Source: Thermopetrobacter sp. TC1
GTDB taxonomy: Bacteria > Pseudomonadota > Alphaproteobacteria > Rhizobiales > Aestuariivirgaceae
NCBI RefSeq assembly: GCF_000746275.1
Contig: NZ_KN050828.1
Span: 103,384-167,383 of the forward strand
DNA length: 64,000 nt
Direction: 5' to 3'
Position numbers and translations under genes: made by a program
The notes under the pieces: generated by a model
What the model saw: only the letters and a program-made list of their open reading frames with translations
Told to the model about the DNA's origin: nothing
Databases searched by the model: none
Part shown: in pieces, positions 56,276 to 64,000 of the stretch
Layout of the letters: each line of letters starts with the position of its first letter
How positions within the stretch are numbered: the first letter of the stretch is position 1

Positions 56276-56842
56276 TTGTTTCCCAAAGCGCGCGGGGATG
56301 AGAGGTTGGCGGAAGACGTTCTGAAAACGGCATGGATCGAAAGCCCGTTCGGCCGCCTGTTCATGGGTGAGCTGAACGGGCGGTTGTGTCTGCTCTCTCT
56401 TGGCGAGGCGGATGAGCGCCCTCTTCTTGCCCGCCTTCTGCGACGGCTCAAGGGCGTTCATGAAAACGGAAGGGCTGAAGACCTCTCCTTATATCGAGAG
56501 GTTTCAGCCGCTCTTGACGCCATGGCCGAAGGAAGGGCCCCCGATCACGTCCCGCCGCTTGCCCTCATCGGCAGTGCCTTTCAATGCCAGGTCTGGCAGG
56601 CCTTGCGCGCCATTCCCCGGGGGGAAACGGTAAGCTATCGCGCCCTTGCCGAACGGCTCGGCAGGCCTTCGGCCGTGCGTGCCGTGGCGCAGGCGGTGGC
56701 CGCCAATCCCATCGGCTTTTTCGTGCCCTGTCATCGCGTGATCGGCAGCGACGGCAGCCTCACCGGCTTTGCCGGCGGCCTTTCCCTGAAGCGCCGTCTT
56801 CTCATCCTGGAAGGCGCTCTTGCCGGTGAAGCCCCGTCATGA
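56276..56842 (+). CDS. ogt: Methylated-DNA--protein-cysteine methyltransferase
   Basis: This suicide enzyme repairs O6-alkylguanine in DNA. The active-site FFVPCHRVIGSDGSLTGFAGG with the acceptor Cys, the helix-turn-helix SYRALAERLGRPSAVRAVAQA and FQCQVWQALRAIPRGET are all intact. The frame gives about 188 residues from a TTG at 56276 preceded by GGAAAAAG. A later TTG (56306) is possible, and no ATG fits near the expected N-terminus, so the start is uncertain. Confidence 0.93.
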   Translation: MFPKARGDERLAEDVLKTAWIESPFGRLFMGELNGRLCLLSLGEADERPLLARLLRRLKGVHENGRAEDLSLYREVSAALDAMAEGRAPDHVPPLALIGSAFQCQVWQALRAIPRGETVSYRALAERLGRPSAVRAVAQAVAANPIGFFVPCHRVIGSDGSLTGFAGGLSLKRRLLILEGALAGEAPS

Positions 56843-56891
56843 AACAAATCCGGCGCCTGAAGCGGCGGCGCCCCTGAACCGCCCTGCCTTC

Positions 56892-57440
56892 TCAGCGTTC
56901 TTCGCCGATTTCCCAGATGCGTTCGCCGTCGCTGGCCTTGACCACCCAGCCTTTGTCCTTTTTGCGTTCGATGGCGGTGACACGGCCCAGGCCGGGAAGC
57001 ACATCACCCGGGGAGACGTCCCACAGACGCCCCTCGCCTTCCACCAGGGCCATTTCGCGGGTGGCGAAACGCAACACGTACCGCGGCGGGCGTTCGCGCT
57101 CGGGCCGGCGCTCGGCCTTGCTGACGCCGCCGCTGCGGGCGCTTTGGCTTTTTGCCGCGCCTTCGGGTTCGTGTGGCTTGTCCACCGATCCGGTGATGAT
57201 GGGATCGACAAAGACCGGGCCGGCATCAGGCAACAGGCGGTGCGTGGGTACGATGCGATGATCCGGCGCTTCCGACAATGGGCTTTTCACCGGTGCATGA
57301 CGGACGAAGGCGATGATGTCCGGCATGCCGCCGTTGCCACCGGTGATGATGGCATAACCGGCAAAGGCCACGGAAAAGGTGGCGGCGAGAAGGGGCGTGG
57401 AATAGGTGGAGAGAAACTCCCGAAAAGGTGTGCGGCTCAT
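56892..57440 (-). CDS. Hypothetical membrane-anchored protein at the end of the flagellar run
   Basis: This 182-residue protein has one N-terminal membrane helix (about residues 16-35), a Pro/Lys/Glu-rich linker and a C-terminal small beta domain (RYVLRFATREMALVEGEGRL, VSPGDVLPGLGRVTAIERKK). The latter resembles the beta domain of secretion-system or pilus assembly proteins such as PilP, only by general pattern. Its start overlaps the stop of the preceding gene by four bases, so it is co-transcribed with it. I do not recognise the family. Confidence 0.7.
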   Translation of the reverse strand: MSRTPFREFLSTYSTPLLAATFSVAFAGYAIITGGNGGMPDIIAFVRHAPVKSPLSEAPDHRIVPTHRLLPDAGPVFVDPIITGSVDKPHEPEGAAKSQSARSGGVSKAERRPERERPPRYVLRFATREMALVEGEGRLWDVSPGDVLPGLGRVTAIERKKDKGWVVKASDGERIWEIGEER

Positions 57441-57904
57441 TGCTTAAGCCCCCGATAGCGGATCTCGCTCTTGGAGACATAGTTGATGGAATCGACGAGA
57501 ACCTCGCGGACGAGATCCATGCCCAGGCGCTTGTTCACGCTCTCCTTCAGGCGTTTGGTCAGCGCGGCGAGATCATATTTCTCGATGCGCTGAAAATCCC
57601 GCACGGGCGTGGCGTAAATGATGCGGAAGGCCTCATCCACGAGCAGGGGATCGGGCTGAATGCTCAGTTTCTTCAGCTTGTCGGATTCCACGACATAGAC
57701 GAAACGGGCCAGCACATAGCCCTTCACTTCGCCATCGGCGATCATGGGCACGCTGATGATATCGGTCTTGAGCTGTTCGAGCGCCACGAAGACCTTCTTG
57801 GGCTCCACCTTCGCCTCACCGCTGGTGGCGAAAAAGAGCACGCCATAGAAAGAGCCAAGCGCGGCGATGGTGGCAACGATGCCGGTGATGATGGTCTTCA
57901 CCAT
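57437..57904 (-). CDS. FliL-like single-pass membrane protein in flagellar run
   Basis: This 155-residue protein has an N-terminal membrane helix (about 4-27) and a periplasmic domain with VFVALEQLKTDIISVPMI and a C-terminal helix/strand (LKESVNKRLGMDLVREVLVDSINYVSK). Topology and the closing helix-strand pattern recall FliL, which sits beside the flagellar stator, but the match is by pattern only. It overlaps both neighbours by a few bases, so the three small genes are translationally coupled. Confidence 0.65.
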   Translation of the reverse strand: MVKTIITGIVATIAALGSFYGVLFFATSGEAKVEPKKVFVALEQLKTDIISVPMIADGEVKGYVLARFVYVVESDKLKKLSIQPDPLLVDEAFRIIYATPVRDFQRIEKYDLAALTKRLKESVNKRLGMDLVREVLVDSINYVSKSEIRYRGLKQ

Positions 57905-58335
57905 TGTCCATAGGCCCTCGCTGCCCGCCTGGCGGCGCCATCATTTCCCGCGGCGCTGCGTGTGCGCATGGCCTTTCGGGAATAGGTGCCGTCGGTGGTG
58001 TGGCGGCGAATGGTGTCCTCGACGAAGCCGGTGAATTCCCGCGCCGCCTCAAGCTGGCGGGCGATCATCGCGGCATTCTCATCGAGCAGCGCCTTCAATT
58101 CGGCAAGTTCCGCCTGCAGGTGCCGCGCCAGGGCCGCCTCATCGGGCGCTGTGGCGGCCAGCCGCGACAGATCGAGCAGGAGCAGATCCTTCTGGCGGGC
58201 ATAGTCCTCGAGATTGTCGAGACGATTGGCGGCCAGGTCCTTCATCTCCTCGGAGAGAACCTGATGCAGGCGGCGCACGAGGCTGCGCATGCCTTCTGCC
58301 AGACCGGCAACGAACGATGTCTCATGCGCATTCAT
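57898..58335 (-). CDS. FlgN-like flagellar export chaperone (tentative)
   Basis: This 145-residue protein is almost wholly helical (SLVRRLHQVLSEEMKDLAAN, LAELKALLDENAAMIARQL) and ends with the short motif DGTYSRKAM. Both the helix pattern and the terminal motif fit the FlgN family, chaperones of hook-filament junction proteins, but similarity is weak. The ATG at 58335 (MNAHETS) has AGGG about 12 bases upstream; upstream Met codons at 58356 and 58374 lack a site. A C-rich palindromic repeat lies 50 bases upstream, between it and the rod-binding gene. Confidence 0.6.
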   Translation of the reverse strand: MNAHETSFVAGLAEGMRSLVRRLHQVLSEEMKDLAANRLDNLEDYARQKDLLLLDLSRLAATAPDEAALARHLQAELAELKALLDENAAMIARQLEAAREFTGFVEDTIRRHTTDGTYSRKAMRTRSAAGNDGAARRAARAYGQW

Positions 58336-58384
58336 CAACTCAGATGCCCTTGACATTTTTTCAACACATAGCACTGCTTTGCTT

Positions 58385-58500
58385 CCCTCCCCCTGGTAGG
58401 GGGAGGGGCAGGGAGGGGGTCGGGCAACTTAACGCATGCGCTTGCGGCCCGACCCCCTCCCGGCCCCTTACGGGGCCGACCTCCCCCTATCAGGGGGAGG
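58385..58500 (-). repeat. C-rich palindromic repeat, copy B
   Basis: End palindromes 58386-58406 and 58480-58500, built on CCTCCCCCT/AGGGGGAGG, enclose two further inverted blocks: GGGAGGGGGTCGGGC pairs with GCCCGACCCCCTCCC, and GGCCCC pairs with GGGGCC. The unit can fold into a long structured hairpin. It is the inverted relative of 51985-52090 and lies inside the flagellar gene run. Confidence 0.9.
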
Positions 58501-58558
58501 ATGAGGGCATGTGTCCTTTTTTACCTGCTGCTCATGCGTCATTCATGCCCTGTCGTCT

Positions 58559-59176
58559 TCATGCCCTGGCTCCTCCAGCTTGGCCGGGCAGAGCGTGCGA
58601 GGCGGCCAGGGTTGCAGCGAGGCCAAGCCCGCCGGCCTCGGCAATGCGATCGGCGATGGACTGCGCCATTAACGCCTTCCAGGCATTGCCGGCGAAACCA
58701 CCGCCGAAAAGGGCATCGCCGCCTTTGGAAAAGGCGTTTTCCAGCATCTGACGCACAAGCAGCGCTTCAAGCCCGGCATAGGCCCGGCGCAAGGACTCCG
58801 TCCTTGCCTCATCCCCTTTTTCCGCATTTCCCGAAGAGAGGCGGGAAAGCCCCTCCCTTTCCGGGATGCCTGCGGAAGCGGCCCCATTGCGCTGTGAAAC
58901 GGCGGAGGCGCAGCCGCAGGCTTTTGAGGGAGAAGCGGCGTTTGGGATAGTGGGCGCAGAAGGGGAAGGACGGATGCCGGCGGGGACGCTGCCGGCCTGC
59001 GGCCGTGCGGGGGCTTTTCCGGCCGCGGCCAGGGCCTGCGACCACGCACCGGCATCCGCCTGTCTCATGGTCAGGGCTTCAGAAGCGCCCAGGCGCGCCG
59101 CGGCCCGGGCCGCCCGTGCCGGATCGGCGGCGCGGATGACGTCCATGACGATGTCCGAGGGCGGAGAGATGGCCAT
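58559..59176 (-). CDS. Flagellar rod-binding protein (FlgJ N-domain/CheL type)
   Basis: This 205-residue protein carries a rod-binding domain in its C-terminal half (YAGLEALLVRQMLENAF, GGFAGNAWKALMAQSIADRI, GLGLAATLAAS), as in FlgJ, where it caps the growing rod. The muramidase domain of enterobacterial FlgJ is absent, as usual in alphaproteobacteria. The N-terminal region (about 50-125) is low complexity and contains two cysteines (KACGCAS). It lies 173 bases after the FliJ-like gene. Confidence 0.82.
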   Translation of the reverse strand: MAISPPSDIVMDVIRAADPARAARAAARLGASEALTMRQADAGAWSQALAAAGKAPARPQAGSVPAGIRPSPSAPTIPNAASPSKACGCASAVSQRNGAASAGIPEREGLSRLSSGNAEKGDEARTESLRRAYAGLEALLVRQMLENAFSKGGDALFGGGFAGNAWKALMAQSIADRIAEAGGLGLAATLAASHALPGQAGGARA

Positions 59177-59349
59177 GGTGCGCGCCTTTTTTCCTTCGTG
59201 CCGATCACGGAAGCGAAATGCTTCCTCCGGCCTGTTTCATCCAAACCCGGCCCCGACCCTAATGGCGCGACCTTGCCGCAGGCTTGCGGGCGGTGCTGGC
59301 GCTTGTCGGCCCGTTGCAAAACACGGGAGCAGCCCGGGGCGAATGCGCC

Positions 59350-59751
59350 TCAGCGCCGTTTGGAATCGGCACGGCGCTGCATGTGCATGTCGATGACATC
59401 GGCAAGATCGCGCCGTTCCTGCAGGCGGCGGACGATCTCGGCATGGCGTTCGCGGATGCGTTCGATCTGGCTCGTCTGGCGATGGCGTTCGCTCAAAATT
59501 TCCCGCACCTTCTGCTCGCGTGCCTGTGCCTCCTGCACGGCTTCGGCCGCATGACGCAGATGCCGGCTCAAGACCTCGCTGAGGGCAATGGAGCGGAACA
59601 CGTCCGACTCAAGCGCCTGCAGAAGCCGCCGCTGCCGGTCTTTTCGGCTTTCGGTTTCCAGCCGTGCCTGCATGGCGCGCCATTCCTCCAGGCGCTTCAT
59701 TTGTTCAGTCACGGCCAAAAGACGGGCAAGACGGCGGCTGCGTTCATCCAT
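59350..59751 (-). CDS. FliJ-like flagellar protein
   Basis: This 133-residue protein is entirely charged coiled coil (RRLARLLAVTEQMKRLEEW, AQAREQKVREILSERHRQ), as expected of FliJ, the stalk of the flagellar export ATPase. Sequence identity cannot be shown by eye, but the position right after fliR in an alphaproteobacterial flagellar run fits. The ATG at 59751 follows GGGAAGAACG. Confidence 0.65.
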   Translation of the reverse strand: MDERSRRLARLLAVTEQMKRLEEWRAMQARLETESRKDRQRRLLQALESDVFRSIALSEVLSRHLRHAAEAVQEAQAREQKVREILSERHRQTSQIERIRERHAEIVRRLQERRDLADVIDMHMQRRADSKRR

Positions 59752-59779
59752 GGTTGCGTTCTTCCCTTTTCTCTTGCGC

Positions 59780-60553
59780 TCATCCCCCCAGCAGCCATTC
59801 GGCAAAACCGGAAAGAAACACCTCCAGCATGCCGCCGATCACGAAGAGCAATAACAGTAGCCCGCCGAGCAGCACCATGGGCAGGGAGATGAAATAGGCC
59901 GGGATCTGCGGCGTGAGCCGGTTGATGAGGCCAATGGCGAGATTGACGATCACGGCGTAGAGCAAAAAGGGCGCCGTGGCCTGAAAGGTCACCCATGTGG
60001 CGCGCGAAAGCTGTCCAACGAATTCCGAAAGCTGCATGTCCAGGGCCGGCAAGCGGCCGACAGGCGAAACCCCGTAGGATTCGATAATGGCGACGAGAAC
60101 CTGCACATGCAGGCCGGTGATGAAGATGAGCGCGGTGGCGGCAAGGGCGACGAAGGTGACAAGCGCCGGCACCGGTTCGGTGCCTTCCGCCGGCGCGCCG
60201 GGAAAGTTGCCCATGCCGATATACATGGCCACGGCCGAAAGCATGAACTCGAACATCAGAAGATAGATGCGCGCCATCAGACCAATGGCGAGCCCCTTCA
60301 GCACTTCCGCAAGCGCGAAATGCAACAGCTGCGCCGGTGCCATCTCGCCCAGGTTCGCAGGCGGCGCCGCCCCGGGCACGTTCAGCAGCAAGGGCATGAG
60401 GGCGAAGGTGACGGCCACGGCCAGAAACAGCCGCACCTGCACGGGGATGCGCGCGGAGCCAAAGCCGGGAAAGGTCATCAGCATGGCACCAATGCGGCAG
60501 AAGTAGAGGAAAATCCAAAGCAGAAGCTCCGGTGCGAAAGCCTGCAGGAGCAT
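59780..60553 (-). CDS. fliR: Flagellar biosynthesis protein FliR
   Basis: This 257-residue membrane protein forms the export gate with FliP and FliQ. It has six hydrophobic segments, the N-terminal LYFCRIGAMLMTFPGFGSAR, and KGLAIGLMARIYLLMFEFML and FQATAPFLLYAVIVNLAIGL as family motifs. It follows flhA after 24 bases. Confidence 0.95.
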   Translation of the reverse strand: MLLQAFAPELLLWIFLYFCRIGAMLMTFPGFGSARIPVQVRLFLAVAVTFALMPLLLNVPGAAPPANLGEMAPAQLLHFALAEVLKGLAIGLMARIYLLMFEFMLSAVAMYIGMGNFPGAPAEGTEPVPALVTFVALAATALIFITGLHVQVLVAIIESYGVSPVGRLPALDMQLSEFVGQLSRATWVTFQATAPFLLYAVIVNLAIGLINRLTPQIPAYFISLPMVLLGGLLLLLFVIGGMLEVFLSGFAEWLLGG

Positions 60554-60577
60554 GGCGCCACTCCTCGCCGGACAATT

Positions 60578-62728
60578 TCAGGAAATGCTGCCGATGATCT
60601 CCACCTGAACGCCGCGGGCGATTTCCAGCTGCGAAAGCACCGGCAGATTGGGGAAAAGCCGCTCGGTGATCATGCGCACGAAGGGACGGGCATCGGGCGC
60701 GGTGAGCAGGGCGAACTCCTGCCCCGATTCCATGTGCTTGCGGATGGCCCGTGCCGCTTCCTGCGAGAATTCCTCGACCATGCGCGGATCGATATCGAAC
60801 TCCAGCACGTCATCGCCGTTGCGGCGGATGCTTTCGTGAAAGGCGAGATCCCAGCGGTTGCCCAGCCTGAGCACGCGCAACACACCATCCTCGGCAATGT
60901 CGCCGCAGATCTGGCGCGCCAGGCGCAGGCGCACGTGTTCCACGATCTGCTCTGCGCGACGCACATGCGGGGCGATTTCGGCAATGGCCTCGAGAATGAG
61001 CTCGAGATTGCGGATGGAGACGCGCTCGGCCAGAAGCAGCTTGAGCACGGCCTGAATGCCGGAAAAGGTGATCTGCGCCGGCACGATCTCGTCGATGAGG
61101 CGCTGATATTCCGCCGGCAGCCTGTCGAGCAGCATGCGCACATCGCGATAGGACAGGAGCTGGGCGAGGTTGTTGTTGATGGTCTCGCTCAAGTGCGTGA
61201 GCATCACCGACATGATGTCCACCACCTCAAAACCCTCCATGCGGGCCTGATCCTTCAGATGCTCAGGAATCCAGCAGGCGGGCATGTTGAAGGCCGGCTC
61301 GCGCGTCTCGGTGCAGGGGATTGAGGGCTTGCGCCCCTCGCCGGTGATGACCAGGGCCTCGCCGGGATTGAGCCGGTGGGTGGCGATCACGGTGCCATGC
61401 AGGCGGATCTGATAGGTCTTGGGATCGAGGTCGATGTCGTCGCTCAGCCGAATCTCGGGAACGATGAACCCATAGCGCTCGGCAAAGCGCCGCCGCATGC
61501 GGTTGACGCGATGAATGAGGGCATCCTGCTGACGGTAGAAATGCAGGGCCAGCTGCTTGCCCAGCCGCAGCTCCAGCGCCGGGGCCTCCAGTGATGCGGC
61601 CACGGCGGCCTCTCCGCCCTCGCGCGCCTCTTGTTCCTCCTGCTCCGCGGTGCGCTCCGCTTCCTGCGCCTCCTGCTGCTGGCGGGTGCGGCGCGCAATC
61701 AGCCAGCCGGTGCCGGCGAGGATCGAGCCAAGCAGGAAGAACGGCAGGAAGGGCAGGCCCGGAACGAGGGAGAGGATATACATCAGGGCGCCGGCGACGA
61801 TGAGGGCCTTGGGATAGCCGCCGAGCTGGGAGAGCAGAACCTTTTCCGCCGAGCCGTGATTGGCGCCCTTGGAGACGAGCAGGCCGGCGGCCAGCGAGAC
61901 GACCAGCGCCGGGATCTGCGAGACCAGACCGTCGCCCACCGACAGGCGCGTAAACACATCAGCCGATTCGGCAAGGGACATGCCATGGCGGGTGGCACCG
62001 ATGACGATGCCGCCGAAGATGTTGATGGCGGTGATGATGAGACCGGCGACGGCATCCCCCCGCACGAACTTGGACGCACCATCCATGGCGCCGAAAAAGG
62101 CGCTTTCCTCCTCCAGCAGACGACGGCGGCGCTGTGCCTCCTTCTCATCGATGAGGCCAGCGGAGAGATCGGCATCGATGGCCATCTGCTTGCCGGGAAT
62201 GGCATCCAGCGTGAAGCGCGCGCCCACTTCGGCGATGCGCGTGGCGCCCTTGGTGATGACCAGGAAGTTCACCGTAACCAGAATGGCGAAGACAATGAGA
62301 CCGATGACGAAATCGCCGCGCATCACCAGGGTGGAAAAACCGCCGATGACATGCCCGGCGGCGGTCACCCCCTCATGACCGCTGGAGAGGATGAGGCGGG
62401 TGGAGGCGATGTTCAACGACAGCCGCAGCATGGTGGCGATGAGAAGCACGGTGGGAAAGGCCGAAAACTCCAGGGGATGGCGAATCCACAGCGCCACCAT
62501 GAGAATGAGCACGGAAAAGGCGATGGAGATGGACAGGCCGATGTCGATCAGCCAGCCGGGGATGGGCAGAAATAAAAGAACGAGAATGAGAACGATGCCG
62601 ATGGCAAAGCCCACATCACGGCGATAGCGCATGGCCGTGGCCTCGCCGGCGCCGTCGGCACCGGGGGCGGTGAGGGCGGAAATCGCTTGTGCGCCGCTGG
62701 CGCCGCCGGGGCCTTCGACACGCGCCAT
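60578..62728 (-). CDS. flhA: Flagellar biosynthesis protein FlhA
   Basis: This 716-residue protein is the large export-gate subunit. Eight membrane helices lie in the first about 350 residues, with the family motif [21 protein letters not shown] in the cytoplasmic loop and [19 protein letters not shown] after it. The C-terminal cytoplasmic domain (from about 400) ends in [19 protein letters not shown]. The Glu/Ala-rich linker at about 360-395 is lengthened. The start at 62728 (MARVEGP) follows GAGAGGGGG and lies one base from the fliQ stop. Confidence 0.97.
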   Translation of the reverse strand: MARVEGPGGASGAQAISALTAPGADGAGEATAMRYRRDVGFAIGIVLILVLLFLPIPGWLIDIGLSISIAFSVLILMVALWIRHPLEFSAFPTVLLIATMLRLSLNIASTRLILSSGHEGVTAAGHVIGGFSTLVMRGDFVIGLIVFAILVTVNFLVITKGATRIAEVGARFTLDAIPGKQMAIDADLSAGLIDEKEAQRRRRLLEEESAFFGAMDGASKFVRGDAVAGLIITAINIFGGIVIGATRHGMSLAESADVFTRLSVGDGLVSQIPALVVSLAAGLLVSKGANHGSAEKVLLSQLGGYPKALIVAGALMYILSLVPGLPFLPFFLLGSILAGTGWLIARRTRQQQEAQEAERTAEQEEQEAREGGEAAVAASLEAPALELRLGKQLALHFYRQQDALIHRVNRMRRRFAERYGFIVPEIRLSDDIDLDPKTYQIRLHGTVIATHRLNPGEALVITGEGRKPSIPCTETREPAFNMPACWIPEHLKDQARMEGFEVVDIMSVMLTHLSETINNNLAQLLSYRDVRMLLDRLPAEYQRLIDEIVPAQITFSGIQAVLKLLLAERVSIRNLELILEAIAEIAPHVRRAEQIVEHVRLRLARQICGDIAEDGVLRVLRLGNRWDLAFHESIRRNGDDVLEFDIDPRMVEEFSQEAARAIRKHMESGQEFALLTAPDARPFVRMITERLFPNLPVLSQLEIARGVQVEIIGSIS

Positions 62729-62729
62729 G

Positions 62730-62996
62730 TCAGAACCCCCTCTCGATGCGGGCGTAGACCATTTCGGCAAACTTCTGGATCTCGCCGCCCATGAAAGGCG
62801 CGGTGACGATAATGACCAGCAGGATGATCACGATCTTGGGCACGAAGGTCAGCGTCACTTCCTGAACCTGGGTGAGCGCCTGAAAGAGGGCGATGACCAC
62901 GCCCACGACCATGGCGGCGATCACGGCCGGGCCGGCGGCCGTGAGCACCACCCAGACGGCTGCGCGCAGAAGATCCAGGGCGTCGGCCTGATTCAT
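62730..62996 (-). CDS. fliQ: Flagellar biosynthesis protein FliQ
   Basis: This 88-residue protein has two membrane helices separated by the polar loop [19 protein letters not shown], the FliQ hallmark. It is part of the export gate. The ATG at 62996 follows GGGGAAAGC. Confidence 0.97.
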   Translation of the reverse strand: MNQADALDLLRAAVWVVLTAAGPAVIAAMVVGVVIALFQALTQVQEVTLTFVPKIVIILLVIIVTAPFMGGEIQKFAEMVYARIERGF

Positions 62997-63021
62997 GCCG
63001 CTTTCCCCATCCCGTTCGCGC

Positions 63022-63441
63022 TCAGGCCGAGACCACAAGATCCGGCCCGTAAGAGAGGCGGGTTCCGTCCTGAAGCACCAGCTTGACGCCGCCATCGAGA
63101 ATCTCGACGGCGGAGACGACACCGGAAACACTGCCGTCCATGGTGCTGACCGTGCGCCCGAGAAGATCGCTGCCCTGCGTCATGGACAGGGAAGTGAGGA
63201 TCTCTTCCAGCCGGGCATTGGCGCGCACCGTCTGTTCCACCTGGGCGAAGGTGGCAAGCTGCGCCATGTATTCGGTGCCGTCCATGGGGTTGGTGGGATC
63301 CTGGTTCTTCATCTGCTCCACGAGCAGCTTGAGAAAGGCCTGATAATCCATGCCGGCGAGGGCATCCTTGCCGGTCTTTTCCTGCGTCGGACGGGGAGTG
63401 CCGCCCGGATTCGCCGGCGGCAGGGTGTCGATGCCGGTCAT
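63022..63441 (-). CDS. flgD: Flagellar hook assembly protein FlgD
   Basis: This 139-residue hook scaffold has the conserved core YQAFLKLLVEQMKNQDPTNP and EYMAQLATFAQVEQTV, followed by one beta domain ending in DGTRLSYGPDLVV. It is the short alphaproteobacterial form. Its start overlaps the flbT stop by four bases. Confidence 0.96.
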   Translation of the reverse strand: MTGIDTLPPANPGGTPRPTQEKTGKDALAGMDYQAFLKLLVEQMKNQDPTNPMDGTEYMAQLATFAQVEQTVRANARLEEILTSLSMTQGSDLLGRTVSTMDGSVSGVVSAVEILDGGVKLVLQDGTRLSYGPDLVVSA

Positions 63442-64000
63442 GATCCCTCTCCTCCCATGGCCGATTTGGGGCCCTGTTGCTGCCGGTCCGGGCGCGGCGG
63501 CACGAGATCGGTCACATCCTCGTCCATAACCTCGCTCTGCGGCTCTTCGGGAATGCCGCGCTCGCGCATGATCTCGGCCTCGCGCGCGAACAGGCCCCGC
63601 ACTTTCTTGAGCGCCTCGAAGTTGCGGCCCGTATTGATGAGCGTGCGAATGCCGGCCAGTTCCGGCTCAAGGTCGCTGTCGCGATAGAGATCAAGCAGCC
63701 GCAGGTGCTGGCGATAGTAGTCCTGACGGATGGTGAAGCCGTTGGCCGGTTCGATCAGCAGCCGCTGGATGATGAAATAGAGTTTCTTCAGCGGCGTGGT
63801 CACCTGCTCCGGCTGCATGACATGCTGTTCCAGCAGGAAGACGACATTGTTGAGAAATTCGATGGAGGTCTTCTTGTTGACCCGCAAGACCGCACCGTTG
63901 ACGAAGATACGCTCGCCGGCCCGCAGGGAAATGCGGATGGGCTTGTTGCCCTCGCGGGGGGCGGACGCGTTGTCGTTGGGTCTTTTTGTCCCGTTTTCGC
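63438..64000 (-). CDS. flbT: Flagellar biosynthesis repressor FlbT (5' end outside window)
   Basis: FlbT binds flagellin mRNA and represses its translation until the hook is complete. The family core ISLRAGERIFVNGAVLRVNK, KTSIEFLNNVVFLLEQHVM and LYFIIQRLLIEP is intact. The frame is open to the right edge with no ATG or GTG between the core and the edge, so the true start lies beyond 64000. At least 187 residues would be longer than many FlbT proteins. The C-terminus is an acidic/Gln-rich tail. It is the first of the visible leftward flagellar genes. Confidence 0.92.
   Translation of the reverse strand, partial: ENGTKRPNDNASAPREGNKPIRISLRAGERIFVNGAVLRVNKKTSIEFLNNVVFLLEQHVMQPEQVTTPLKKLYFIIQRLLIEPANGFTIRQDYYRQHLRLLDLYRDSDLEPELAGIRTLINTGRNFEALKKVRGLFAREAEIMRERGIPEEPQSEVMDEDVTDLVPPRPDRQQQGPKSAMGGEGS

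Overview
The window is a GC-rich (roughly 63-64 % by eye) chromosomal segment of an alphaproteobacterium, most likely of the Hyphomicrobiales (Rhizobiales). The clues are: a flagellar run in the order flbT-flgD-fliQ-flhA-fliR followed by small FliJ-like, rod-binding (FlgJ/CheL) and FlgN-like genes; an AccD without its zinc ribbon and a CarB with an extra charged helical insert, both as I recall them from this order; a Tat-exported beta-helix protein of the type described by TIGR03808; ffs-dnaX-ybaB-recR synteny; and a CtrA-type TTAA-N7-TTAAC site. No phage, IS transposase, CRISPR array or recognisable defence island is present. Most of the window is housekeeping.

Layout. 0-7 kb: a truncated membrane protein with a Pro/Ala/Lys repeat tail, mutY, a KefB-type K+/H+ antiporter, tRNA-Val(CAC), comM. 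6.8-16 kb: SRP RNA, dnaX-ybaB-recR, pyrD, an ArsC-like reductase, a YeeE/YedE sulfur transporter, an FAD monooxygenase. 15-20 kb: a lactate-utilisation locus (divergent GntR/LldR-type regulator, lutA, and a fused lutB-lutC) and a fumarylacetoacetase-family gene. 20-32 kb: trpBA-accD, lptC-lptA-lptB, an SRAP-domain protein, apt, carB, greA. 32-45 kb: a HerA/DUF853 ATPase, an orphan HigA-like antitoxin, argE, a Na+/solute symporter-histidine kinase hybrid, sbcC-sbcD. 45-56 kb: dnaA, a 1.1-kb regulatory gap, cytochrome c, pckA, a PfkB sugar/nucleoside kinase, def, mscL, a DsrC/TusE-like protein, the beta-helix protein. 56-64 kb: a small membrane protein, ogt, and the leftward flagellar cluster running off the right edge.

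The unexplained structure lies between genes. Three copies of a cassette of four strong hairpins (34.1, 40.5 and 51.7 kb) sit in gaps; two copies carry a longer conserved tail with a fifth hairpin, one is bracketed by a 51-bp direct repeat copied from the 3' end of sbcC, and another lies inside a pair of about 30-bp direct repeats together with the orphan antitoxin. A second, C-rich palindromic family has copies at 52.0 and 58.4 kb, the latter inside the flagellar gene run. A 138-bp nested fold-back element lies directly upstream of the fumarylacetoacetase-family gene.

The most noteworthy protein is the DsrC/TusE-like one at 53.8 kb: it keeps the upstream cysteine of the family but has threonine where the normally essential penultimate cysteine should be, and it is preceded by a perfect 21-bp palindromic operator candidate. 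A MerR/CueR-type operator upstream of the membrane-anchored cytochrome c and a CtrA box in the same gap are the clearest regulatory sites.
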